From: Rhodospirillales bacterium
Lineage (GTDB): Bacteria; Pseudomonadota; Alphaproteobacteria; Rhodospirillales; Shumkoniaceae
Length of the DNA stretch: 49,417 nt
Direction: 5' to 3'
NCBI GenBank assembly: GCA_014859895.1
Contig: JACZKS010000008.1
Span: 1 to 49,417 of the forward strand
Below, in pieces: positions 29,430-38,496 of the stretch (position 1 is the stretch's first letter; the number at the start of each line of letters is the position of its first letter). The notes below the pieces were generated by a model. It was not told where the DNA came from and ran no database searches. It worked only from the letters and a program-made list of their open reading frames with translations. Made by a program: the position numbers and the translations under genes.

Positions 29430-29947
29430 TCGACCAGAGCTTCGTAAAGCGCGCCTTCGCTGCCCAGGTGGCTGCGAAACAGCGTGAAGCGATCGGCGGT
29501 GATCGGGCCGCCGAAAATGCCCTGTCGGGTCTGCATGTATTCGCCGACCCGGCTGACCGGGGTGCCCCGCAGACGGGCCAGCGTCACGTGCGCCTTGAAG
29601 TTGCGCCGCTCGGGCTCAAGCCCGCAGCGCACCACGGCCGATTCCACCTTCTCGTAGAGGTGGCCGATGGCAGGTCCGGCATCGACTCCGGCCCACACGG
29701 TGTGAACCTGGCGGCCGCGATCGAAGCAGCCGACGCCGGCGATGATCAAGGGGAAGGCGGGCGCGCGGACGGCCGCCAACGCCGCGTCGATGTCCTCGGC
29801 CTGCCCCTCGTCGACTTCGCCGATGAAGCGTAGCGTGACGTGCAGGCTCTCGGGGCGCACCCAGCGCGCGCCCGGCAGGCCGCCGGCCAGCAGGGCCAGG
29901 CGGTCGCGGATGTCTGCGGGGAGCGGGATGCCGACGAAAAGGCGCAT
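29402..29947 (-). CDS. thpR: RNA 2',3'-cyclic phosphodiesterase
   Basis: 181 residues. Two HxTx motifs of the 2H phosphoesterase family are present: LHVTLRFIGEV (about 35-45) and AHVTLARLRG (about 118-127). It opens with the typical MRLFVGIPLP. It hydrolyses RNA 2',3'-cyclic phosphates to 2'-phosphomonoesters and can ligate some tRNA halves. It follows the second FIST gene by 29 bases on the minus strand. Confidence 0.93.
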   Translation of the reverse strand: MRLFVGIPLPADIRDRLALLAGGLPGARWVRPESLHVTLRFIGEVDEGQAEDIDAALAAVRAPAFPLIIAGVGCFDRGRQVHTVWAGVDAGPAIGHLYEKVESAVVRCGLEPERRNFKAHVTLARLRGTPVSRVGEYMQTRQGIFGGPITADRFTLFRSHLGSEGALYEALVDYPLDGATA

Positions 29948-29976
29948 GGCGGGCTCGATAACGGCGGGCCGCTCGC

Positions 29977-31110
29977 CTACAGAAACAGCGTCAGCACGCC
30001 GGTGTAGGCGTAGAGGCGGTTGAAGGAGATTTCCCCGTTGGCATAGAAGCCGACCAGTGGAATATCACCCAGCACGCTGCGGATCAGCTTTGTCTCGCCC
30101 CCGGCATCGCCGAACATGTTGGGACCGCGGGCGATGCAAGAGATGTAGACGCCGCCCCGGGGCGGCCGTTCCAGGCGGCTTTTCAGGCGCTCCAGCATGC
30201 GCCGGAGGTCGTCAGCGGCGCTGACGGGGTCGCGCTTGACGAACATCATCCGATCGCCGGGTTCCACTTGTTCACCAATGGCCAGCCAGCCGCGCGCCGG
30301 ATCGATGCCAAGCAAATTGCGGACCAGGTAATCGCCGGTGTCCGAGCCGGCGATCGGCAGGGCGGCATGGATGTAGCCGGCCGCCTTCGAGAGATCGGAG
30401 GCGAGATCCGGGCCGATGTCGGCTTTCAGCACGTCCAACGCCCGCTGGCCGTCGAGACCGATCAGCACGTTGTCCAGGCAGTCCGAGATTTCGTGGCTGT
30501 CGCCGACCGGCGAGCAGCCCTGGCTCAACCCGGTGACGACGGGAAGCGTGGGCGCGAAAAGAACGCCGGAGACGCCGCCGCCGGTGACCCGTCCGGCCAC
30601 CTGGTGGGGTGCCTCGCGCGACGAGGTAAGGCCGCCGACCAGGAAGTCGGCGCTGGCTTGCGCCACCTCGTCGATCAGCCCGGCCAGATCCTCGCAGGCG
30701 GGATCGGCATGCACCAGGCCCAGGACCGGCGAAGTGCGGGCGATCCATGCCCGCTGCGCCTCACCCAACTGGCGCAGCCCGGCGGTCAGCGACGGGAAGA
30801 CGCAGAAGCTATCGGCCGGCAGCGTCGCCAGCATCGCCACCACCGCCGGACGGTCGAAGTATTCGGTGCCGTCGGCGCAGATCCCCATGGCGACGGTGCC
30901 GACCCAATGCTCGACCCCGGTCTTCTGGCGCAGATAGGTGAGGATACTGGGCAGGTCGCTGGCCAGCACGTCGGTGGCGTAGACGAAGCCCAACGTCGCC
31001 TCCTTCGCGGCGTCGCCCAGCGCGTCGGCACAGGCCTTGACGGCGTGCGCCCAGTCGTCGGCTGCGGCATGGGCGACCTTGAAGGGGGGCATCGGTGGGC
31101 TATCCTCCAT
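29977..31110 (-). CDS. FIST N/C-domain protein (second copy type)
   Basis: 377 residues. FIST N features: FVYATDVLASDLPSILTYL, WVGTVAMGICADGTEYF, and SPVLGLVHADP. FIST C features: LLGIDPARGWLAIGEQV, GGVYISCIARGPN, DIPLVGFYANGEISFNRLYAYTGVLTLFL. The ending FYANGEI matches the FIST C FFSGVEI-type motif in the other copy. ATG 31110 has AAAGGA upstream. It lies in a minus-strand series tesA - FIST - thpR with gaps of 75 and 29 bases. No kinase is linked. The ligand is unknown. Confidence 0.85.
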   Translation of the reverse strand: MEDSPPMPPFKVAHAAADDWAHAVKACADALGDAAKEATLGFVYATDVLASDLPSILTYLRQKTGVEHWVGTVAMGICADGTEYFDRPAVVAMLATLPADSFCVFPSLTAGLRQLGEAQRAWIARTSPVLGLVHADPACEDLAGLIDEVAQASADFLVGGLTSSREAPHQVAGRVTGGGVSGVLFAPTLPVVTGLSQGCSPVGDSHEISDCLDNVLIGLDGQRALDVLKADIGPDLASDLSKAAGYIHAALPIAGSDTGDYLVRNLLGIDPARGWLAIGEQVEPGDRMMFVKRDPVSAADDLRRMLERLKSRLERPPRGGVYISCIARGPNMFGDAGGETKLIRSVLGDIPLVGFYANGEISFNRLYAYTGVLTLFL

Positions 31111-31185
31111 GCTTTCGTCCTTTCCGACCGGCATCATAGCGCAACCGGACGGCGTGCCGAAACCGTGACGACGGCCGGCCGACCG

Positions 31186-31851
31186 TCAAGGGTCGCCAAT
31201 CAGGCGTTTGACGTAGGGCAGGATGCGCTCGACGATGACGGCGACGCCGGCCGGGTTGGGATGGATGCCGTCGGGCAGGTTGAAGGCCTTATCCGCCGCT
31301 ATGCCGTCGAGAAAGAAGGGATAGAGGGGGACATCGTGGCGGGCCGCCAGCCTGGGAAAAATGGCCTCGAATTCGCCAGCATAGTCGCGGCCGAAATTGG
31401 GCGGGGCCTTCATGCCCGTGAGCAGGACCTTGAGGCCCTGGGCCTTGGCCCGGGTAACGATGGCGTCGAGGTTGGCTTCGGTTTTTTTGGGGTCGAGACC
31501 GCGCAGGGCGTCATTGGCCCCCAGTTCGACGATCAGCGCGTTGGGGGTCCCGTCGGGACCGGCGGCCAGCGCCCAGTCGAGGCGCCGGAGGCCGGCCGCG
31601 GTGGTGTCGCCCGATACCCCGGCATTGGTCACCCGGGCGTCGATGCCGGCGGCTTTCAGCGCAACCTCGAGACGGACCGGGAAGGCGTCGTCGCCGGCCA
31701 GTCCGTAGCCGGAGGTCAAACTGTCGCCGAGCACCACGATGCGCGGCGGTGCGGCGTCGGCCGGCGCAAGGCCGCCCAGCACCGTCAGGTTGACAAGCCC
31801 GGCCACCACGCCATATCGGATGCTACGGGGAAGTCGACCAAAAATCATCAT
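31186..31851 (-). CDS. tesA: SGNH arylesterase / thioesterase I-type hydrolase
   Basis: About 221 residues with a signal-like N-terminus (YGVVAGLVNLTVLGGLAPADAA). SGNH blocks: IVVLGDSLTSGYGLA (catalytic Ser), GVSGDTTAAGLRRLDWAL (Gly), IVELGANDALRG (Asn) and LPDGIHPNPAGV (Asp-His). It is a periplasmic esterase or lysophospholipase. The start at 31851 or 31848 lies only 14 bases from the start codon of the divergent ABC transporter gene, repeating the conserved tesA/ybbA-ybbP order known from Escherichia coli. Confidence 0.93.
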   Translation of the reverse strand: MMIFGRLPRSIRYGVVAGLVNLTVLGGLAPADAAPPRIVVLGDSLTSGYGLAGDDAFPVRLEVALKAAGIDARVTNAGVSGDTTAAGLRRLDWALAAGPDGTPNALIVELGANDALRGLDPKKTEANLDAIVTRAKAQGLKVLLTGMKAPPNFGRDYAGEFEAIFPRLAARHDVPLYPFFLDGIAADKAFNLPDGIHPNPAGVAVIVERILPYVKRLIGDP

Positions 31852-31865
31852 ACCCTGGAGCCTCA

Positions 31866-32600
31866 ATGTCCCATCACGAATCGACGCCCGAAGCTGCCCT
31901 CCGCCTCGATGACGTCCATCTCACACTGGCCAGCGCCGCCGGCCAGGTCAACATCCTGCGCGGCCTCGACCTCGTTATCGGCACCGGCGAGACGGTTGGC
32001 GTCATCGGCCCCTCGGGGTCGGGCAAGACCAGCATGCTGATGGTCATCGCCGGTCTGGAACGGCCAACCAAGGGCCGCGTCCATGCCGCCGGCGTCGACC
32101 TGACGGCCCTGGACGAGGATGGGCTGGCCCTCTTCAGACGCGATCATATCGGGATTGTCTTCCAGAACTTCCACCTGGTTCCGACCATGACGGCGCTGGA
32201 AAACGTGGCGATCCCGCTGGAATTCGCCGGCCGTCCCGATGCCTTCGAGGTGGCCCACGCCAACCTGGAGAGGGTCGGCCTCGGCCATCGCGTGACCCAC
32301 TATCCGAGCCAGCTTTCCGGCGGCGAACAGCAGCGCGTCGCCCTGGCCCGCGCCTTCGTCGCCGAGCCAGCCATCCTGCTGGCCGACGAGCCGACCGGCA
32401 ACCTCGATCGCGCGACCGGCGATTCGGTGATGGAGGCTCTGTTCGACCTTCAGAGGCGCTGCAACACCACGCTCATGCTGGTCACCCATGAACCCGAGCT
32501 GGCGTCGCGCTGCACCCGCGTTATCCATTTGGCGGACGGCCGCATCGCCGGCGACGAGAGCGTGCCGGCGCCGCGCGCGGCGGCCCAGGTGCACCCATGA
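31866..32600 (+). CDS. ybbA: ABC transporter ATPase, YbbA-type
   Basis: 244 residues. Walker [15 protein letters not shown]-loop FQNFHLVPT, signature [14 protein letters not shown], Walker [15 protein letters not shown] and H-loop LVTHEPELA. This is the MacB/LolD class. CTGGAG precedes the ATG. The last four bases overlap the permease gene (ATGA). With TesA it forms a conserved envelope-related gene set whose cargo is unknown. Confidence 0.95.
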   Translation: MSHHESTPEAALRLDDVHLTLASAAGQVNILRGLDLVIGTGETVGVIGPSGSGKTSMLMVIAGLERPTKGRVHAAGVDLTALDEDGLALFRRDHIGIVFQNFHLVPTMTALENVAIPLEFAGRPDAFEVAHANLERVGLGHRVTHYPSQLSGGEQQRVALARAFVAEPAILLADEPTGNLDRATGDSVMEALFDLQRRCNTTLMLVTHEPELASRCTRVIHLADGRIAGDESVPAPRAAAQVHP

Positions 32601-35125
32601 ACGGCTTCGGCCTCGCCTTCCGGCTGGCCCGCCGAGAACTGAGGGGTGGCCTCAAGGGATTCAGCGTCTTCATCGCCTGCCTGACGCTGGGCGTCGCCGC
32701 CATCGCCGCGGTCGGCTCGCTGAACCAGTCGGTGGTGGCCGGGCTCGCCGCCGACGGCCGCAGCCTGCTGGGCGGCGACATCGACGTCAGGGTCCAGCAG
32801 ACCCCGGCCGACGCCGCACAGATGGCCTACCTGAAGGCCGGGGCCGGGGCGCTTTCCGCCGTCGTCCAGATGCGCGCCATGGCTCGGCCGGAGGCCGGCG
32901 TCGACAGTCGCGCCCTGGTCGAACTGAAGGCGGTGGACAGGGCCTATCCGCTGGTCGGCGCCTTGGCCACCAAGCCCGAGGCCCCGCTCGCCTCCCTGTT
33001 GGAGAAACGGGACGGCGCCTGGGGCGTCGTCGTCGACGCCAACCTGCTGACCAAACTGGGGGTCGAACCAGGAGCCCGGCTTCGCATCGGGGACGCCGAA
33101 TTCGCCGTGCGCGCCACCGTCGTGCGCGAGCCAGACCGCGTGGCCAGCATGCTGAGCTTCGGGCCGCGCGCCCTGATCGCCGAGGCGGCGCTCCCCGACA
33201 CCGGCCTGGTGCAGCCGGGCAGTCAGATCGCCTACCACTACCGCCTTGCGCTGCCCGCCGGCGTCGACCCCGAGGCCTGGGGCGAGGCGGCGTCGGCTGC
33301 CTTCCCCGACGCCGGCTGGCGAATCCGCAGCCTCGACGACGCGGCGCCGGGGGTGCGGCGCTTCATCGACCGCATGACGCTTTTCCTCACCTTCGTCGGC
33401 CTGACCGCGCTCCTGATCGGCGGCATCGGCATCGGCAACGGGGTGAAGAGCTACCTGGATGGCCGCACCGCCACCATCGCTACGCTGAAATGCCTGGGCG
33501 CCTCGGGACAGCTGGTGTTTTCCGTTTACCTGATTCAGATCATGGGCTTGGCCTGCGCGGGCGTCGTCCTCGGCCTCCTGCTTGGCGGCGTGGCGCCCAT
33601 CGCCGTCGCGGCGCCGCTGGCCGGCTTGTTGCCGGTGCCGCCGCGCCTCGGGCTCTATCCCATTCCCCTGATGTGGGCGGCGGCCTTCGGCCTGCTGACC
33701 GCAGCCACCTTCGCGCTGTGGCCGCTGGCCCGGGCCCGCGACGTGCCCGCCGCCAACCTGTTTCGCGCCTTCGTGGCGCCGCTCGACGGCCGGCCGCGCG
33801 CCCGCTACGTCGCCCTCGTCGCGGCGGGCATCGCCGGGCTGGCCGCACTCACCGTGGCCGGATCCGGCGATACCCGCGCCGCCCTGTGGTTCGTCGGCGG
33901 CTCGCTGGTGGCCTTCACCGTGTTGCGCGGCGCCGCCACCCTGATCATGCGCCTTTCGGCCCGCGTCGCCCGGCCGTCCGGCGCCGAATGGCGCCTGGCG
34001 CTGGCCAACCTGCACCGTCCGGGCGCATCGACGCCCAGCGTCGTCGTCTCGCTCGGCCTCGGTTTGGCCGTGCTGGTCGCCGTGGTGCTGATCCAGGGCA
34101 ACCTCAGCCGCCAGATCGGCGATCGCCTGCCCAAGGAGGCACCCGCCCTCTTCTTCATCGACATTCAGCCCGACCAGGTGGCCGCCTTCGACGAGACCGT
34201 CGCCGCCGTACCGGAGGCCGGCAACTATCGCCGGGTGCCAACCTTGCGCGGGCGCATCGTGAAAATCGCCGGGGTGCCGGTCGAGCAGGTCACCATCGCG
34301 CCGGACGTCGCCTGGGCGGTGCGCGGCGATCGGGCGCTGACCTACGCCGCCGAGCCCAGCGAGGATTCGGAGATCGTCGCCGGGGAATGGTGGCCGGTCG
34401 ACTACGCCGGGCCGCCGCTCATCTCGCTCGACGCCGCCATCGCCCGCGGGTTCGGCGTCGGCCTCGGCGACACGCTGACCTTCAACGTGCTGGGCCGCGA
34501 GATCGAGGCCCGGATTGTGGCGCTACGCGAGATCGACTGGCGCTCGCTGCGCTTTGACTTCGCCGTCATCTTCGCGCCAGGGACCCTGGAAGGGGCGCCG
34601 CAGTCCTTCATCGGCGCCATTCACGCGCCGCCGGGCGCCGACGCCGCCATCGAGAAGACGGTGACCGAGCGCTTCGCCAACATCTCGACCATCCGCGTGC
34701 GCGACGCCCTGGAAGCGGTGGCGCGCATCCTGGCCGGGGTCGGCGGCGCGGTCAGGGCGGCCGCCTCGGTGACCATCGTGGCCGGGGTGCTGGTGCTGGC
34801 CGGCGCCGTGGCGGCGGCGCGCCGGCGGCGGCTCTACGATTCGATCGTCTTCAAGGTGTTGGGGGCGACGCGGCAGCGGGTGCTCAAGGCTTTCGTCCTC
34901 GAATATGGAATCCTTGGCCTGGCCACCGGCGCCATCGCCGCCGTCATCGGGGGGGTCACCGCCTGGGCGGTCATCGTGTTCCTGATGGAGAGCCCGTGGG
35001 TCCTGCTGCCGGGCGCCATGGCGGCCACCCTCGGGGCCGGCCTTCTGGTGACGCTGGCGGTCGGTTTTGCCGGCACCTGGCGGGCCTTGGGTCAGAAGGC
35101 GGCGCCCTATCTGCGCAACGAATGA
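32597..35125 (+). CDS. ybbP: FtsX-like ABC transporter permease, YbbP-type
   Basis: 842 residues. First helix near the N-terminus (FSVFIACLTLGVAAIAAVGSL), a large periplasmic MacB-type domain, then helices around 260-390; a second set of helices at about 710-830 surrounds another FtsX domain (VTIVAGVLVLAGAVAAARRRR). The duplicated arrangement (4+4 helices plus extra) matches YbbP. It works with the ATPase encoded just upstream. It does not look like a lipoprotein sorter such as LolC because of its length and partner. Substrate unknown. Confidence 0.94.
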   Translation: MNGFGLAFRLARRELRGGLKGFSVFIACLTLGVAAIAAVGSLNQSVVAGLAADGRSLLGGDIDVRVQQTPADAAQMAYLKAGAGALSAVVQMRAMARPEAGVDSRALVELKAVDRAYPLVGALATKPEAPLASLLEKRDGAWGVVVDANLLTKLGVEPGARLRIGDAEFAVRATVVREPDRVASMLSFGPRALIAEAALPDTGLVQPGSQIAYHYRLALPAGVDPEAWGEAASAAFPDAGWRIRSLDDAAPGVRRFIDRMTLFLTFVGLTALLIGGIGIGNGVKSYLDGRTATIATLKCLGASGQLVFSVYLIQIMGLACAGVVLGLLLGGVAPIAVAAPLAGLLPVPPRLGLYPIPLMWAAAFGLLTAATFALWPLARARDVPAANLFRAFVAPLDGRPRARYVALVAAGIAGLAALTVAGSGDTRAALWFVGGSLVAFTVLRGAATLIMRLSARVARPSGAEWRLALANLHRPGASTPSVVVSLGLGLAVLVAVVLIQGNLSRQIGDRLPKEAPALFFIDIQPDQVAAFDETVAAVPEAGNYRRVPTLRGRIVKIAGVPVEQVTIAPDVAWAVRGDRALTYAAEPSEDSEIVAGEWWPVDYAGPPLISLDAAIARGFGVGLGDTLTFNVLGREIEARIVALREIDWRSLRFDFAVIFAPGTLEGAPQSFIGAIHAPPGADAAIEKTVTERFANISTIRVRDALEAVARILAGVGGAVRAAASVTIVAGVLVLAGAVAAARRRRLYDSIVFKVLGATRQRVLKAFVLEYGILGLATGAIAAVIGGVTAWAVIVFLMESPWVLLPGAMAATLGAGLLVTLAVGFAGTWRALGQKAAPYLRNE

Positions 35126-35172
35126 TGACAAAAATTTAATCTCGCGCGACCTCCGCCGAAGCCCGGAATCCC

Positions 35173-35202
35173 TTGAATTAACGCGGTTTCGTGCCATATT
35201 AG
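35173..35202 (+). promoter_or_regulatory. Candidate promoter of Bax-inhibitor gene
   Basis: TTGAAT (35173-35178), with CATATT after a 16-base spacer or TATTAG after 18. The leader before the ATG is about 40 bases. Confidence 0.35.
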
Positions 35203-35244
35203 CGGCACGTGGTTTGCGTTGTGAGAGTAGAAAGGGAACCATCC

Positions 35245-36006
35245 ATGGCATTCGGACCCGATAAACGGTTTGAGTTGCGCACCGCGACGATGACGCGCGC
35301 CCAGGCCGATGCCGCGCAGATCGATGTAGGCCTGCGTGAATACATGCTGCGGGTCTACAACTACATGGCGTCGGGCCTGGCGCTGACCGGCATCATCGCC
35401 TATCTGACGGCAAGCACGCCGGCCGTGCTGAACCTGCTTTACGCGGTCGGCCCCAATGGCGCCGTACAGGCAACGCCGCTGGCCTGGATCGTCATGCTGT
35501 CGCCGCTGGCCTTCATCCTGGTGCTGTCGTTCGGCGTCCAGCGCATGCAGGCCTCGACGATGCAGACGGTGTTCTGGGCATTCTCGGCGGTCATGGGGCT
35601 TTCGCTGGCCAACATCTTCCTGGCCTTCACCGGGGCGTCCATCGCCAGGGTCTTTTTCATCACCGCCGGCACCTTCGCGGGGATGAGCCTTTACGGCTAC
35701 ACCACGAAGCGCGACCTGACCGGCGTCGGCTCGTTCCTGTTTATGGGCCTGATCGGCATCATCATCGCCTCGCTGGTCAACCTGTTCCTGCAGAGCACGG
35801 CGCTGCACTTCGTCATTTCGGTCGTCGGCGTGCTGGTGTTCGTCGGCCTTACCGCCTACGACACCCAGAAGATCAAGCTGCTGTACCTGGAATCGGATGG
35901 GGCCGAGGTCGCCACCAAGAAGGCGATCATGGGGGCGGTGACGCTCTACCTCGACTTCATCAACCTCTTCATGATGCTCCTGCACCTTTTCGGCCAGCGC
36001 CGCTAG
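35245..36006 (+). CDS. Bax inhibitor-1/YccA-family membrane protein
   Basis: 253 residues, seven membrane helices. The body starts QIDVGLREYMLRVYNYMASGL, which is the BI-1 family N-terminus; later VFVGLTAYDTQKIK and LYLDFINLFMMLLHLFGQR hold the conserved Asp residues of the family's pH-sensitive calcium leak. ATG 35245 has AAAGGG upstream. BI-1 proteins are inner-membrane and linked to FtsH protease (as in YccA). A strong terminator follows. Confidence 0.93.
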   Translation: MAFGPDKRFELRTATMTRAQADAAQIDVGLREYMLRVYNYMASGLALTGIIAYLTASTPAVLNLLYAVGPNGAVQATPLAWIVMLSPLAFILVLSFGVQRMQASTMQTVFWAFSAVMGLSLANIFLAFTGASIARVFFITAGTFAGMSLYGYTTKRDLTGVGSFLFMGLIGIIIASLVNLFLQSTALHFVISVVGVLVFVGLTAYDTQKIKLLYLESDGAEVATKKAIMGAVTLYLDFINLFMMLLHLFGQRR

Positions 36007-36028
36007 GGTTACCGGAGCGCCTGAAACG

Positions 36029-36059
36029 AAACCCCGGGAGATCGCCTCCCGGGGTTTTT
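36029..36059 (+). terminator. Rho-independent terminator of the Bax-inhibitor gene
   Basis: AAACCCCGGGAG/CTCCCGGGGTTT stem (36029-36040 with 36046-36057) and T run, 23 bases after the stop. Confidence 0.88.
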
Positions 36060-36081
36060 CGTTGGAGCGACGGCGGGCCGC

Positions 36082-36438
36082 TCAGTCGCCGGCGCCGGCC
36101 GCCTCGAACTGATCCCAGGCTTCAAGCGTCATCGCCCCGTAAATGAGCGACGGGCCGCCGCCCATGTAGATGGCCATGGCGATGGTTTCCACCATCTCCT
36201 CGCGGCTGGCGCCCAGCTCGCGGGCCGCCTTGACGTGGAAGGCGATGCAGCCGTCGCAGCGCACCGCGATGCCGATGGCGGTGGCGATCAGTTCCTTGGT
36301 CTTGGGATCAAGGGTGCCGGCCTTGGTAGCCGCCTTGGCGAGGGCCGAGAACCCCTGCAGAGGTTCGGTCGCGCCCTTGCGCAGGACGCCGATGGCACGG
36401 CTCAAATCCTTGGCCATCTGGGGGAAGTCTTTGCTCAT
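36082..36438 (-). CDS. Carboxymuconolactone decarboxylase/AhpD-like protein
   Basis: 118 residues. VRCDGCIAFHVKAARELGAS carries the CxxC followed by His typical of AhpD-like peroxidase partners, and EEMVETIAMAIYMGGGPS is the second conserved helix. This favours a thiol-based antioxidant function over the metabolic decarboxylase. AGAGAG lies upstream of the ATG. It is divergent from the SCO gene across about 198 bases and follows the Bax-inhibitor terminator convergently. Confidence 0.9.
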   Translation of the reverse strand: MSKDFPQMAKDLSRAIGVLRKGATEPLQGFSALAKAATKAGTLDPKTKELIATAIGIAVRCDGCIAFHVKAARELGASREEMVETIAMAIYMGGGPSLIYGAMTLEAWDQFEAAGAGD

Positions 36439-36591
36439 CGTTTTCTCTCTTTCTGGCGTTTCTTCCGGGATCGGCGGTGACCCGCCCGGCCCCCGGTTTC
36501 CACCTTCTTTCCGGTGAAATCAAGCCCGCTTGTCCGTTGCGCGCGAAAAACGCCTTTCGCCCGGCGACGCGTGACGACCCGGTGAAACTGG

Positions 36592-36617
36592 CGTACCGTG
36601 CGGGGGGCGTTGGTACG
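36592..36617. promoter_or_regulatory. Inverted repeat before the SCO gene
   Basis: CGTACC (36592-36597) and GGTACG (36612-36617) form 6-base arms about 20 bases centre to centre, 20 bases upstream of the SCO start. It could be an operator; no promoter boxes are clear. It may also be chance. Confidence 0.25.
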
Positions 36618-36636
36618 GCCGGGTTGACGTCAGGCG

Positions 36637-37263
36637 ATGAGCAAGGCACGTCGAAAATTTCCGCTGTGGATGGCGCCGGCCGGCCTCGCGCTCGCCGCCC
36701 TCGCTACCCTCGCCGGCTTCGGCGTTTACCGGCAGGTCTGGCCGCCCGAGCGGCCCCCCCTGGCAACGGCCGACCTGGTGGCCATCGGCGGTCCGTTCAG
36801 CCTGATCGACCACACCGGCCAGGCGGTGACGGAGAAGGACTTCGCGGGCAAGCTGCTGCTCGTCTACTTCGGCTACACCTACTGTCCGGACCTCTGCCCG
36901 ACCGCGCTGACGGCGATGACCCAGGCCATCGGCCTTCTGGATGCCGATGGCCGCCTGGTGGTGCCGCTGTTCATCACACTCGACCCGGCCCGCGATACGC
37001 CCGAGCAAATGAAGATGTACGTCGGCCACTTCCATCCCCGCCTGGTCGGCCTGACCGGCACCGCCGAGCAGGTGGGCGCGGCCGCCCGAGCCTATCAGAT
37101 CCATTTCGTCCGCCTGCCCGGCAAGGGTGGCGACGACGAGGACTACCTGATGGACCACACAGCGATTATCTATCTGATGGGACGGGACGGTCGTTTCCGC
37201 GCCCATTTCACCCTGGAAACCCCGGCGGCGGCCATCGCCGCCCGTATCCGCGAGACCCTTTGA
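36637..37263 (+). CDS. SCO1/SenC-family copper chaperone
   Basis: 208 residues. One N-terminal membrane anchor (LWMAPAGLALAALATLAGFGVY), then a thioredoxin-like domain facing the periplasm. The copper site is TYCPDLCPTAL (two Cys) with the distant His in DYLMDHTAIIYLM. SCO proteins deliver copper to cytochrome c oxidase CuA or act as thiol reductases. No oxidase subunits are in the window. It is followed by a cysteine-rich cytosolic protein after 3 bases. Confidence 0.94.
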   Translation: MSKARRKFPLWMAPAGLALAALATLAGFGVYRQVWPPERPPLATADLVAIGGPFSLIDHTGQAVTEKDFAGKLLLVYFGYTYCPDLCPTALTAMTQAIGLLDADGRLVVPLFITLDPARDTPEQMKMYVGHFHPRLVGLTGTAEQVGAAARAYQIHFVRLPGKGGDDEDYLMDHTAIIYLMGRDGRFRAHFTLETPAAAIAARIRETL

Positions 37264-37266
37264 GCC

Positions 37267-37704
37267 ATGACCGACGTCCCCTTCTGGAAGCGCAAGACCC
37301 TGACCGAGATGACCCGCGAAGAGTGGGAATCCCTCTGCGACGGCTGTGCCCGCTGCTGTCTGGCCAAGCTGGAAGACGAGGATACCGGCGAAATCGCCTA
37401 CACCAATGTCGCCTGCCGGCTGCTCGACCACGAAACCTGCCGGTGCACCAAGTACGCCAAGCGCAGCACCTTCGTGCCCGACTGCATCACGCTGACGCCT
37501 GAAAACGTCGCCCGCCTGCACTGGATGCCCTCCACCTGCGCCTATCGTCTGCTGGCCGAAGGCAAGGATCTGCCGGTCTGGCATCCGCTGGTGTCGGGCG
37601 ATCCCGACAGCGTCCATTACGCCGGCATCTCGGTGCGCGGGCGGGCGGTGCCGGAGCGCCGGGCCATCGATCTCGAGGACTACATCGTCACATGGCCGGC
37701 CTGA
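37267..37704 (+). CDS. YcgN/YkgJ-type cysteine-cluster protein
   Basis: 145 residues. It begins with [22 protein letters not shown] and carries repeated cysteines (CDGCARCC, then [16 protein letters not shown] and VPDC), typical of the UPF0260 family thought to bind a metal or iron-sulfur cluster. ATG 37267 follows the SCO stop at 3 bases, and the end overlaps the metallopeptidase gene by 13 bases, so the three genes are one unit. Function unknown. Confidence 0.92.
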   Translation: MTDVPFWKRKTLTEMTREEWESLCDGCARCCLAKLEDEDTGEIAYTNVACRLLDHETCRCTKYAKRSTFVPDCITLTPENVARLHWMPSTCAYRLLAEGKDLPVWHPLVSGDPDSVHYAGISVRGRAVPERRAIDLEDYIVTWPA

Positions 37705-38438
37705 GCTTTTTCCGAAGGGCGCGGCGCAAGCCCAAGCCCATCCGCGAGGAGCGCACCGTCGTCGAGCTTGACGGGCGGGATGTGCCGTTGTGCATCCGCC
37801 ACCATCCGCGGGCCCGGCGGATGACGCTGAGGGTCGATCCGGTGGCTGGCGGCGCCGTCGTCACCCTGCCGGACTCGACGCCGGCCGACGCGGGGGTGGA
37901 CATGGTGCGGCGCAAAGCCGGATGGCTGATCGGCCGGCTCGAGGCACTGCCGCCACGCTCCGTCCTTGCCGACGGCGCGACGGTGCCTTTGTTGGGCGCC
38001 GAACTCACCGTCCGCCACCACCCCGAAGGACGCGGCGTGGTCCGCCGCGAGGGGGACGCCCTGATCGTCACCGGTCGCCCCGAACACCTGCCTCGCCGCC
38101 TGACCGACTGGCTGAAGGCGGAAGCCCGTCGCGAGTTTGCCGCGCGCGCCCGGATCAAGGCCGAAGCCCTGGGCCGCCGAATGGGCAAGGTCACCGTGCG
38201 CGATACCCGCACGCGCTGGGGATCTTGTTCGGCCAACGGCAACCTCTCCTTCTGCTGGCGGTTGATGCTGGCGCCGCCCTTCGTCGTCGACTATGTGGTC
38301 GCCCACGAGATCGCCCATCTGGCGGTGCGTGACCACAGCCCGCGCTTCTGGAAGACTGTGGCGACGCTGACGAAGGAAAGCGATCGGGCCCGCGCTTGGC
38401 TCAATCGCCACGGCGAGGCGCTGCACCGTTTCGGCTAG
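37692..38438 (+). CDS. YgjP-like metallopeptidase
   Basis: 248 residues. The C-terminal domain has [21 protein letters not shown] and [19 protein letters not shown], the HExxH zinc site and downstream His of the YgjP/SprT-like (PF01863) family. It starts inside the preceding gene. Such proteins are soluble and of unclear substrate. A short gap leads to ada. Confidence 0.92.
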   Translation: MAGLSFFRRARRKPKPIREERTVVELDGRDVPLCIRHHPRARRMTLRVDPVAGGAVVTLPDSTPADAGVDMVRRKAGWLIGRLEALPPRSVLADGATVPLLGAELTVRHHPEGRGVVRREGDALIVTGRPEHLPRRLTDWLKAEARREFAARARIKAEALGRRMGKVTVRDTRTRWGSCSANGNLSFCWRLMLAPPFVVDYVVAHEIAHLAVRDHSPRFWKTVATLTKESDRARAWLNRHGEALHRFG

Positions 38439-38496
38439 GCAGTTCGAGCGCAGGGTTCGGATAGATTTTTCCGTCCGGCGGCCTAGATTGAGGGTC

